Assembly (NCBI GenBank): GCA_026826555.1
Contig: JAKSZT010017954.1
Coordinates: 4,215,935-4,279,934, forward strand
DNA: 64,000 bases
Reading direction: 5' to 3'
DNA from: Tolypeutes matacus
Taxonomy: Eukaryota; Chordata; Mammalia; Cingulata; Chlamyphoridae
The notes beneath the pieces are model-generated. The model was not told where the DNA came from. It did not search any database and saw only the letters and a list, made by a program, of their open reading frames with translations. Positions within the stretch are counted from its first letter, which is position 1, and every line of letters starts with the position of its first letter. The position numbers and the translations under genes were made by a program. Positions 10,901 to 22,900 of the stretch are shown here, one piece after another.

Positions 10901-13900
10901 TTTCCCCATCCTGGAAGGGCTGCAGTGTTTGCTGCCCCCCACTCCCCCGCCCCCAGCGTTGAACTCCCAGAAGCTCACCAAATCCCAGGGGCTGTCCTCC
11001 AATCCGCACCATCTTCCAGAGCTCCCCAGATGCACTTGTGAACAACAGATTACTAGGAAACCTTAGAAGGAAGCGGGAGCAAAACCCCAAGGGCCAGTGT
11101 TAATTGTGCTTCCTTGGCCAGCCCTCCAAGGAAGCGCTCCATGGAACATTCCGGTCCCAGCGCTCAGGATGCTGATGCACAGCAGAGGAAGGGTGGGGTG
11201 GAGCTCAGAGGCCCCCCTAATCCCACTGCCTCTGCACCCTCCTCTGGGTGGGGGCAGGGAAGGCAGTGGCTGGGACTGGCAGGTGGCGCAGCAGCACCTC
11301 TGGCTAAGCTATTCCGAACGGCCCTTCCCAGCCCCAGGGAGAGAGTGGGATGAGGGACCACTGCCCCGGTTCAAAGGGTCCCGGCTCACCTCTGTTGGGT
11401 CTGCACGTCCATGACCAGGGAGATGTAGCCCTCGATGAGGGAGAAGGAGAAGAAGCGGATGTGGCCGCAGTCATCGCCTGCTGCCATGGAGTCCTTCACT
11501 CTGGGGCCAAGGGAGCCGGTGAGGACTGGGTTGGGGCCCCTGCTGCACCCCACCCCATCCTGACCCCCACCCCCCTGCCAAGCCCATCCGCCTCAGCTGG
11601 TGACCCTGAGCCAGCATCTCTCCCTCGGTTTCCTCGTCTGGGAGAGGGGAATGGTGCCGCCACGCTCAGGCAGGCTGTGCTGGCCCTTCCTGGGCAGGGA
11701 CTCTGGCCCTTGTCTGCCCACACCTCAGGGGCACAGTCGGTGGTCATCACTGGCTCGCCGGACCTTGGCCCCACCTTGCTTGGTGCTGGCCCTAAGCGCG
11801 ACAAAGCCGGAAGGACGACACCAAGGTGCTGTCTACTGAACGGAAAACCTGACCTTCCGGCTCCTTAACTGACCACGACGGCTGCAGAGCTGAGAGTTCA
11901 TTACAGTGCACTTGGGAGGGGTGCTCACGACACCTGCATGTGCTGCCTCACCAAGTTTTGGGGCTCCCAGGGCAGGTCTGCGTCTCCACCCTCAGACTGG
12001 GGCTTCTACTCTCCCCATGGCCCATCCTGCAGCTGCCCACACCAAGGGTGCCGAGGGTATGAGAAGGCCGAGCGCCCCTGCCCTCAGCCCCGGGGCAGCC
12101 TACCCATTGGAGTAGAACATGACATCCATAAGGAGAGTGGCGACGGCGGGCAGTGTGTCGGGGTCCAGGCTGGTGACGCAGAACCTGTTGCTTGGGCTGG
12201 ACAGCGGGTGGATGACTGGCCGCTGGACTGCAGGGGCGCAAAGATAATGGGGGGCTGAGGCGGGAGGGGAGGAGCAGCAGGGGGTGGGGGAGGGCCCAGA
12301 GGAGGGGGCTGGTGTTGGCCAGGCCCCACTGCTACCTCCTGGCCTTTGCACGTGCTGTCCCAGAGTACCCTCCCCAACCGCCGCCACCTGGGCCAGCGCC
12401 TAAGTGTGCCCCCCACCGCCGAGCCCCAGCCCCTGGCACTCCAGGCTGCCCTGCCTGTTTCTGCTTTTCTGGTGCTATGGTTTGAACTGTGTCCCCCACA
12501 GGCACAGTCAAGTCCTCAAGACGTGACCTTTTTTACAAATGGGATCTTTGATGATGTACTTGTTAAGGTGAGGCCAAATAGAATGGAGGGGGCCTGTAAT
12601 CCAACACTGGGGTCTAAAGACTGGGGTCTTTAGAAGCACAGGAAATGGGGACACAGGCGTGAGCGGGGGAGAGGTGGCCAGAGGACAAAGGCAGGGATCG
12701 AGTCATGGCCGGGCACCAGCCCCCACGGTCCTGCGGACACCCTGACTTTGGACTCTGTGCCTGTGACACAGGGAGACACTAAATTCCCGCTGTGTAAGCA
12801 GATAGCAGCCCTGACCGGCCGAGGCAAGCTGGAGGCGGGGTCCGCCGGGACCCTGCGCCATTTTACACTCAATGCAGCTGAGGATCGCTGGACGGAGGCC
12901 CGGTCCGAGAGGGGCTGGTCTGGGGCAGGGCCTGGTCACTTCTCGAGGCTTCCCCTGCATAAACCACCTCCATCTCACCCAGCTTGGGCTTCACGAAGCC
13001 GTTGGTGATGCCAAGGTTGTCAGCGGCCACCGTCTCGCCATTAACGACCCGCAGGATGGTGAACTCTGAGGACAAGGTGTGGGTGACGAAGGGCAGGTCT
13101 CGCTCGCGCACCTGGGGGCGGGAAGGAGGTCAAGGAGGTCAGTATCCTGAGGCCCTGGGGGCTCTGACCCTTTCCCTCCCTCCCTCTTTGCCTCCTGCCT
13201 TCTTGGAGGTGGGAGATGGGGGTGGGATAGGAGCCTAGGCCCAGGGTGCTCACCTCTCTGGGGGCAACGGGGACGGTGGGGTGGGGAGACGGCACGCCCA
13301 GGGGCCACGGAGCGCAGGTCCGAGCCCCAGCTCGGCGTTGCAGACGCTGTGTCCAAGCCTGTCCTTGCCCCTCCCCACGCCCCGGGCCTCCAGGCCAAAC
13401 CAAAACCAACCCATGGCCCTGGGGAAAGGCAGCTGGCGGGCGGGTGGGGCAGCAGAAACTTCGAGCCCAGGCTGGACCCCGCCTGGTGACCCTGGAAGGG
13501 GCGCCATGGAGCTTCGCAGAGTGAGGTGTCACAGCAAACCACCGACTATGAGGTGAGTGTGTCTGTGTGCAAGTGTGAGCAAGCTGTGGGAGGGAGGAGC
13601 ACATGTGAGTGTGAAGGGGAGCGCGTGCGAGGGGGAGCATGTGTGCGAGGGGAGCGTGTGAGGGGCAGTGTGTGTGGGAGTGTGAGTGTATGTAAGTGTG
13701 TGAGGGAGGCAATTTGCCTGAGGGGTGTGTAGTAAAGAGATGTACACGGAAGTGCCTGCCACGGCGTCTGAGGGGTGTTCGTGCATGTTGGGGGGCACCT
13801 GCACATGTTGGGGGGTTGCCTCTAAGCGTGGGAGTGTCTGAGGTTGGGGAAAGTCCGTGCTTGTGGGGGGCTCACCAGGATGAAGTCGGTCTGGTAGGTG

Positions 13901-16900
13901 GAGAGCATGAACACGGAGATGTTCTGGTCGGCCAGTGGGGCGATGACGGACTTGGCGATCTTGGTCACCCCGATGGGCTGGGAGCTGGAGAAGCTGCCGC
14001 CGCCGGACACCACGTTCAGAGCCAGCCAGGTGGCGTCTGCCACGCTCAGGTGCTCGGAGGAGGGCAGCTCTGGGGGACAAAGAGGTGGCCCCTGAGGTCC
14101 CAGGCCAGGGCTGGGGCCAGCTGCAGCCGCTCTGGCCTTGGTTCCCTCACGTCAGGGGAGGACGGGGTCCCGCAAGGCCCCTTCCCGGGAGGACCAAGCA
14201 GGGAAGGCCCTCAGATAACCCGGAGTGCTGCAGGAAGCTCAGCAGAGTGGGGGCTGTGTGGACAAGGGGTGTAGCTGCACTGAGCCTCAGTTTCCCCGGC
14301 TGTCAAGTGGAGGCAATGGGCTAGGTTCTCACAAAGATGGAGTAGCGGCGAATGCCTTTTATCGTTACGTTTAGTTCCTACGTCCTTTCTGTGTCAGGTG
14401 CTGCGATCAGCACTGTCACACAGTGTGGCACTGGTCTCATGGTTTTCAAATGGGGTTCCCGGGAACCTCCCAGGGGGCTTGGACTGGGCTGGGAGGCCAG
14501 GAGAAGTCAGGGGACATGGGGCCCTGGGCCTTCTCAGGAAGAATCTCCAGCTCCAGGAGGGCTTCTGAGGAGACCACTGAGCTCCTTCTGGGAGCCTGGG
14601 GCTCCTGGGGGTCCCTGGCTCAGGCAGGTTCGTGGAGGAGCTGGTCGACCGGCATGCCTGAGTCTCCCTGGCTAGCTCATGCAGACCCAGAATCCCAACG
14701 CTGGGACCATCCCTCCCGCCCGTCCTGCTCGGGGCACAGCCGAGCACAGGTGGTTCCGGGACCAGTTTAGGCACCGCCAGGCCCCTGCTTGACCCCAGCC
14801 CATATCAGGCCCCGGGTGCAGGGACGAGACCCAGGGAAGGCGGACTGAGGGCTGCATATTTCCCCAGGACCCTGCAAACTGAAGGGGACTTACTCCCGCC
14901 ACACGCTAGACAAAGCAGATGTTCTGAAAGGGCCGGGCACTGGCCTGCGATCACTTAGTAAGAGCGCCAGGATTCAGGCCCCAGCCTGACTGAAAACCCC
15001 ACACACCCTCCTGGGCTCCGCAGAGTCCCACGTCCCCGAGGTGGGGGGCAGAGATGGGCGAGTCCCGGGGGCTGTGGCAATGGCCTCAGGCAAGATGGCT
15101 CCTGAGGACCATCCACGCTCCCACCTGCCTGGCTCTGGCTGCCACGGTGACCGCAGCCGAGGGAGCCTGTTGGCCAGTGGGGGCTGGAGGGGCCAGAAGC
15201 TCCAATGAAGAGGGGAGGGAGGCTGAGGAAAGGCTTTGAAAGGCCCTGGCTCTGGGGCCTCCTTCCATTACCCGGGATAACAGAAAAGACCTTTCTCAGC
15301 CCCAGGACGACCCCAGGACGACCCGAGGAGACGTGCTCCCCAGGTGCCTGGGCCCCAGCGCAACTTGGAAATTCTCTATCTGGGGCAACTGTGGCGATTT
15401 CCTGTGGAGAGGGCTGTCAGTCCCCCTCCGGTCTCGAGGATGCGCAAGAGGACAGACGCAGGGATACGCGGGGAGCCACAGGGAGACAGGGTGCCCGGAG
15501 CTCTAGTTCTTGCTGGGTGGGCTGCCTCCCACCCAGGCGCCCACACCCAGGCCTCCCTGGATACACGCTGGGCTTGAGTAAACATTCTGGACAGCAGCAG
15601 GCTGTGCTAAAGTGGCCATTTTCCTGTATTAAATCCCTCTTCATTAAAGCAAAACCCTCTGGGAAGCGGCTGTGGCTCAATCAGTAGGGCTCCCGTTTAC
15701 CATATGGGAGGCCCCGGGTTCGGTTCCCGGGGCCTCCTGGTGAAGGCAAGCCCGCCCGCACGGCGTGGTTAGCTGACCCAGCGAGCACAAGCAGCAAGGG
15801 GGGGAGAAATGAATAAATAAATAAAATCTTAAAAAAAAAAATAAATAAATAAATAAAAAAATAAAGCAAAACCCTCAAAGCTGTTTCTGGGAAAATCCTG
15901 GTAGGCTGTTTACGTCGTGCATGTTACAACAACAGAACCGTGTTAGCTTTTGTGAATTCACCCTCTGCTCTGCAGAAGTCCCTCGCTGCTCAGAACCACG
16001 CCCAGCGGCCTCCCACCTGCTTTGGAGTAAAAGCCCGAGTCTTCGCAATCTTCTAAACCAACACTGTCCAAAAGAACTTTCTGTGACGGTGGGACTGGCC
16101 CACAGCTGTGCAGTCCCTCACCACGTGTGGCTACCGAGCACTTGAAACGTGGCTAGTGAGCCTGAGGAACTGGAGATTACAAATACAAATTTCTATCACC
16201 ACGTGGCGAGTAGCTGTCGCGCTGGGCAGGGCTTTCCGTTTTGTTCCCTGCCGATCTCAGTGCTTGATGCACACAGGTGCCTGCCGAATGGATGGATGGA
16301 GGGCTGTGACTGCTGTCCTCACCACTCCCAACCGCCCTACACCCTTCTCAGCTGCACCCGTTTACCTTCTCTGCCCCTCCCTCCAGCTCAGTGTCTCTGG
16401 TTGCGGGGCCATCATGCCAGTTTGGGGTGGGAGTCGGGGAGATCGCCTTCAACATCATCCCACGCTCCAAGCTCTGGCTTGCCAGGACCAGGTGAGGGGC
16501 ATGGAGGGAGCTGGCATCATTGCCATGTGGGCCACCCCCAAACACTGCCAACTTCTGTGACTTCTCAGCCACCACGAGGACCAAACAGAGCTCTGCCCAT
16601 CTGCTTACAGATGCAGAGTTGGCCCAGAGAAGCCAGTCTGTTCCCCTCCACCCCCCGCCCCTTTTCACAGAGCAAGCTCAGGCTCAGAGAGGGCAGCCGA
16701 GGGCCTAAGGTCACGGAGCGGTAGATGCAATGAGCAGGCTCATTCTGGCACCATGGAGCGTGTTTTGCCTGCCTCGGCCGCTGGCCCATCGTGCGGTAGA
16801 CTCAGCGAGCATAAGAGTGATGCTACCCCGAGCGTCAGAACCTGGGGCTCCCCCTCACAAGGCCTTGCCGACCCCTCCCACTGCCCCTCTCCATTTCACA

Positions 16901-19900
16901 TTCTGGTTGGGGGCTGATCTTTAGCGTGGGGGGGCCTGTCTCTTGTCGAGGTCCTCAGTGGTGGAGCACAGGCCACAGCTCAGTGACAAACCACACCCCT
17001 AGCACTGTCCTCCCCGGGGGAAGTCATTGCCAACACAGCAGGGAAGGCGTGCTCCCTCCAAGTCAGGGAGGCGCTGGGGGTGGTATTTTTAGTGGGTACT
17101 TGCGAAACCAAGGCTCTGCCCCAAGGAGTTGTGGAGGGTCCCCGTGAGAAAACCAGTCCAAAGAAGTCAGGAGATGGGGCTATGAGGAGGGAGAGCGGAA
17201 AAGTGGCGAGTAGCAGGCAGGCTGCCTCTGTTCCAGAGGATTCTGAGTCAATAAAACTGCCGACCCGACAAGAGTCGGGCGGGGGTGCAGCAGGTCCCAC
17301 CTGCCTGCTTCCGGCCTCGGGCACAACCTGTGGGGCTCTCGGAGTGCCAGGCCTGGGAACAGAGGTCAGCCCTCCGTGGCTTCCAGAAGGGTGTGCTTTG
17401 TCAGAGCCGCAGGAGAGCAGAGGAGCTGGGAGTTCATGGCTTCTTGCCTCAGGCACCTCAGGTGCTGCCCAGGTGGCGACTCCCTGCCCTGATATTCTAG
17501 GAGTGAGGGTGGGGGGAAGGTCTGGGCTCTGTCCTCCGGCTGGGGCCAAGCTACAGGGTGCCTGGGGAGCCGCTCTGGGACTGTGGGGATGAGCCGCTGG
17601 GAGTCTGGCCAGGAAGCAGCGAGTTCACCCTTCCCTAGAGGACACAAGGACCCATTCCAAGGCCAAAATGGGTATTTCTGTCACTGTCCATCATCCTGAC
17701 CCTAAAAATACCCTCTCAGAGCTGAGGACTCTCCTTGGTTGAGGAGGCAAGTATCTTGCCACCCCCATCCACAAAATCTGGCCCGCTCTGTGGTTGGGCA
17801 GGGGCTGCTGGGGACCCCCCTCCCCCCTGGCTGTAGGACCTGCGTTTCCCCCGTGTTTCTCAGGCTCTCCTGCCCAGTGGCAGGTCAGGCGTCCTGGGCA
17901 AGGTCACTGCTTCTCGCTTTCTTCGTTTTGAAATGTGGGATGATGACGAACGCGGGAACCATTCCAGAAGATGCCTCGAGGATTAACTGACATAATCTGC
18001 CATCAGGTGCTTCACTAAGAGCCAATGCCAGGGACTTTCTAGCATCACGTTGCTGGGGGTTAGTTTTGCGGGTTAACCTTTCCTTCCAGGTGGCAGTTGG
18101 ACAAAATGCATCAAGAATTTCAAAAATGTACAATTCCACTGTAAAAAGGCAATTTCACATGGGGCAAAGACCCAGGGGCAAGAACGTTCAGCCCAAAGGG
18201 GTTTAAAACAAAGACCCAGGACATAAAAGCCCAATGACAGGATGGGAGGATGAGCCACAGTTCATCTGCGACAGAATCCCACACATTTGTTTCAAAAAAC
18301 ACAATTGCTAGCTAGAAAATACATTTTCGGATAATCAAGGAAATCGGAATATGAAATTTACATGCGATATCATGGAATTCTGTTTCACTACTTAGCCGTG
18401 GTTAAGTAGCAGCAGGCTCTTATTCCCAGGAGATAAATGCTGACGCATCTAGGGATGAAGCACTCCTGCCTTGTTTCGGATGGTTCACTGGACAGGAAAT
18501 GCGTGTGCACGTGAACTTACAGAGGCAGAGAGAAATAACTGACCTCAAGGGGCAGCAACTGGCAAGTCTAGTTCTAGGTGAATGGTAGTGGGTGCTGAGG
18601 CACTGAGCTTTCACCTTTTCTGCAGATCTGAAAACTGTCCTGTGGCAGTTTGGAGCTGTGTCCACCCCAGGAAAACATGTCCTTAAACTTAATCCATTCC
18701 TGTGGGTGTGAGGCATTGTAAGCAGGACCTTTTGATGAGGCTCCTTCGGGTAGGTGTGGCCCAGGATGGGTCTTAATCCTATTACTGGAGTCCTTCATAA
18801 GAGAACAAAATTCAGTCACCAGCAGCCAGAAGCTGAAGATCAATGGAATCTGGAAGAGAAGGGAGGCCAAGAGAGGCCGCCATGTGCATTGTCACATGAC
18901 AGAAAAGCCAAGGACCAAGGATGGCCAGCAGCCAGCCCCAGAATGCCAGTCTTGGCCAGAAAGCATTGCCTTGATGATGCCTTGATTTAGACTTTTTCTT
19001 AGCTTCAAAGCTGTGAGCTAATAAATTCCCATTGGTTAAGCCACCCCATTGCATGGTATTTGCTTGTGCAGCCAAGGAAACTAAAACATGTTCAAATGTA
19101 AAGAGCTGTGAGGGGTGGGGTGGGGTGTGGAATGCTTTTGAAGGCTATTTGGTATTGGAAAACGAACATGAGCTTATACCAAGTGGAACAAATAAAATTG
19201 TTTAGCAACTAGGGACCGACATCACACGTAAGGGCAGGAGTGTGGAAATGTGGCAGCCCTGGGGAGGCCACGGGGGTGATGAGGACTTTCGAGGGGCACC
19301 CTCCCCAGCACTCCATCCTCCAAGCCCACCCCCCTCCTTCCTTGCTGCCCCTCACCTGCCCTCGTGCCTCTTCCCATGCTGGGAAATGCGGTCTCAGGGC
19401 CAGAGGCTACCACACTGGCATTTGAAACAGTGGGGAGGGCTGTTCCCTCCAAACGCAGATGTGCATTGCCCCCCTGGCCCTCTGCTGGGGAGCTGGCTTT
19501 GGGACTGGCTGCAGGCAGGCCTTTGACCCCGGCCAGGACCTTACTTGGAGGTGACTGCCTCCTGGGGGGCGCTCCTCTGCCCACTGGTTGTATGAAATTG
19601 TGAATCACGAGCTCAGAAGGAAGGGCGTTGGCGTGGACGCATAAAGAGGACTTCCCGGTTACCAGGGGTTTTTGAGCATCTGTGCCTTGCACCTCCAGGT
19701 CCATGCTTTACTCAGCTCTGAGAGAGGGAGGCTGCAGGGAGCTGAGCGCTTTGCCAGAATCACAAGCAGGAAAGGGGGCAACTCTTGCGTCTGCGCGGGG
19801 GTCTCCCCATCTCAGCCCAGGAGTTACTGACATCCTCCTCCCTCCACCTTTCGACCAGCCATGACCTACCGAACTGGCTGGCCCTGGCTTTGCTATGTTG

Positions 19901-22900
19901 TCACCACGACACACCGCTGACCCCCTTGTACAGGTAGGGGGCTATGACTCGGTGAGGGCCAACACCACAGAGCCCAGGTCAGCACCGGGCGGGCCCCCCT
20001 AACTCCAACTCTAAGGTTCTGCCCATTACCTGGATGCCAGGGCGGGGGCTGCTGCTTATGTCTCAAGGGTCCCTGAATCACTTGGCACAGTACATAGTTA
20101 GTGCTCATTAAACCTGTAAAAGAGCCAAACGTGCACGCCCGCTCCTCTGCACAAACAGACAGCACCCATCTGAGCTGACCCTCTTCAGCTTCCACCTTAG
20201 ACAAGGAGCTCTGTCTGGGGTATGTTATTTACAATCCACTCCCTCCCCCCACCAACAAAAGGCTCTGCTGCTTACGTGGACAGCGGCTGGTTTCTAACTG
20301 GGAAAGCGTAACGCTGGCAAGGCTTCCAGTGAACAACGACTGAGGTTCCTGTTAAAGCCAGAAATGAGGTGCGGAGCTGCCCTTCACGCTGGGGGGCATG
20401 GCCAGCGGCCCCCCGCCGCTGCCACCTTTGTTCCGCTTCTGAGATGGAGCCTCCCAAGAGACACCTCAGAGGCCAAGCTTCACACTGCAACGCCCCCCAG
20501 CTCACCCCCACTCTCTGGGCGCCTTCCCAGACTGCCCCAGCCCACCCTGGTCCACCCCCTCCCCTCTTCTTGGCTGCGCTTGAATCCTGCTCTCTTTGGA
20601 AACCAGCACCTCCTCCACACTTCTCCTTTTGCAGGCCAGAAGCTCCCTGCAGGCATTTCCTGCTCCGAATCCTGACTTGTTAGTTTTCTCACTTGTATAT
20701 GGGCCTTTGGTCTCTACCTTTCGGGCCACTGGGGTGATTCCACGAGAGGCTGCATCCCTACAGCCTGCAGGGGAACTGAGGCACACCAGCTGGTGCTAAT
20801 TGCAGATAGGACCCTACCTTCCCCACCTGGAGCTCCACCTGAGGGTGGGAGAGACGCTTACTACTTCAATAAACCTGCGCTGTTCTCGGGCAGTAGAGGA
20901 CAGCCAAGCAGCCGCGTCTACCCATCAGGAAACCCAGCATGGAAGGGGGACCTTTGCCCCGATGTTGTACTGGTAAGGCCAGCCAGGCGCTGCCCTCCCC
21001 CCTATTCTCAGTTAAACCTACTTTCCAGTCCTTCCTTCTCTGGACTGAAGACTGAGAGATGACCCCTTTGTCATCAGCTCTGCTCCTGCCCCTGGGAAAG
21101 GTTTGGAGATGGGCAGAGCGAAGCAATTCCAAGAGTTACGAGGTCATTCTTAACTCTGGGGAACCTCAGGGCTGAGAGGTTGAGGATAAATTCCTTCTGT
21201 GGACCAGCTGAGGGACTCAGCCTGGGCCTAAAGACCTCAATTTGAACAGAACTTACTTATGACACCAGGGAGGACCCCTACCTCACACTCTCCCCCTCCT
21301 ATGCATATCTCAGAATGCAGCCTCTCCGACTGTCCCAGATCAACAACCTTCAATGGCTCCCTCCTGCCTGATCTTGCCTTGCTTACCTCTTTTGCCTGAA
21401 CCTGTCTTGTCACCTCCTTTTCAAAGGAGATGCTCCTGCTCCCTTACTTACTCAAGCCTCCACCTGACATGCTCTCTCCCTTCCCAGGCTCCCAGTCCTT
21501 CAGAGCCAGTTCCAATTTCACCTCCTCCAGGAAGCCTTCCTTGACTACGTGAGGGCATCAGAAAGGGTCATGCTAGGGGAGGCTCCCCACAGTCCTCCAG
21601 GCCCAAGTAAATGGATGGGGGTGGTGGTGGGGAGGAAGGGTTCCTGTTGGTGGGGAGGGGAGTTCAGGAGATCTGGAATCTTTCTTGAATTCTTCCTCTA
21701 TTCTCACTGCCCAACTTGGCTTCTTGCTTTGGGTTCCTCCTCCTGGCAAGCCCCAAAGATCTGTTGAGACCCTTCACTGGCTCCCTCTTGGCCCCAGGAC
21801 AAAGTCCCAAAATTTCTCCCAGCCCTTTCTGGCCTTGCCTGCCCCATCTTCTCCTCCCGCCCTTCTCACACACTCACTCCCTGGGAGTGCTAGGCAACCC
21901 CCGTCCTGGAAGCTCCAGCTGCGCAGGTGTGCCATTTCCTCTGCCTGGGAAGCCCCTCCCTTGTGGCTTTCACCTGGTGGGTTCTTCCTATTTGGTCGGG
22001 TTCACCTCTGGCATCACCTCCTCCTGAAAGTCCTGCTGGATTGCACCCCACCTGCTGGGCTGAGCACCTCCCTCTGTTGATGCTGTAATTCTGGTTCTGT
22101 CTTTCTCTCCTCTGGGACCACAAGGGCTGAGGTTTGAGCCCCTGTTCCTCCTTCCTGCCCTGCCTGGCCCTGACCCCTGGACACATCCACAAATGGCACT
22201 GGTCATCATGCCTTGCACAGGCTGGATAACATCTTTGTGCCTTGGTTTCCTCATTTATAAGATGAGGATAATAAGAGTAGTTTCCAGAGCTTAGAACAAT
22301 GTCCGTCAGAGAGAAGCACTGTCAGGTGGGTGAAATGAACCGATGCATGTTAAGGCCATGAGCTCAATTCCAAACGTTCTAGCATCTCGCTTTCTGTTCC
22401 CAGAGTCTCCTGCACAGCATGCTTCCTTTGTGGCCTGCATAGCATCTACCTCAATGGCAATTCAACAATTAACAGTGTCATTAGTTGCTGGCAGGACATG
22501 AGGCTCATGGGGTCAGAGATGGTATCTTCATTTTCAGCTGCATCTCTGGACCCTGCAAGATGCTGGCATGTAGCAGGGGCTCAATAAATGTCATCTCCTG
22601 CCAGCCCTGGGGGCTCAGGGTACCAGCCCTCAGCCACATAGCGTCTCCCAGGTTACCGACAACCTTGCCAACGTGGCCTACTGGGGGCTACACAACCAGC
22701 CCACCAGGGTCCATGGCCTCCCTTTCTCCCAGCTCACGGCGTTCCTCCCATTTGCTGCCTGGAGAGGTAGAGGTGGCCATAGATGGGCAGTGGATTAGAA
22801 AAGATACTCTGGGAGGTTCCTTCAGCCTCTCAAGTGCCACAAGTCCCAGCAGCAATGAAATGAAACATGTTTGGGTGGCCCAAGCATAGCCGGCCTGACT

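Larger units (their letters stand above)
8153..10978 (-). other. CASTOR2: CASTOR2 intron 7 (2.8 kb)
   Basis: It holds an L2-like stretch (9600-9870), a MIR remnant (about 9985-10060) and a DAS SINE (10627-10723). A candidate CTCF site lies at 8807-8820. The rest is unassigned. Confidence 0.9.

Noticed and set aside
15660..15735. tRNA genes (A and B boxes found at nine places)
   Set aside because: All lie in DAS SINE copies with A-rich tails and target-site duplications, and do not fold as complete functional tRNAs.
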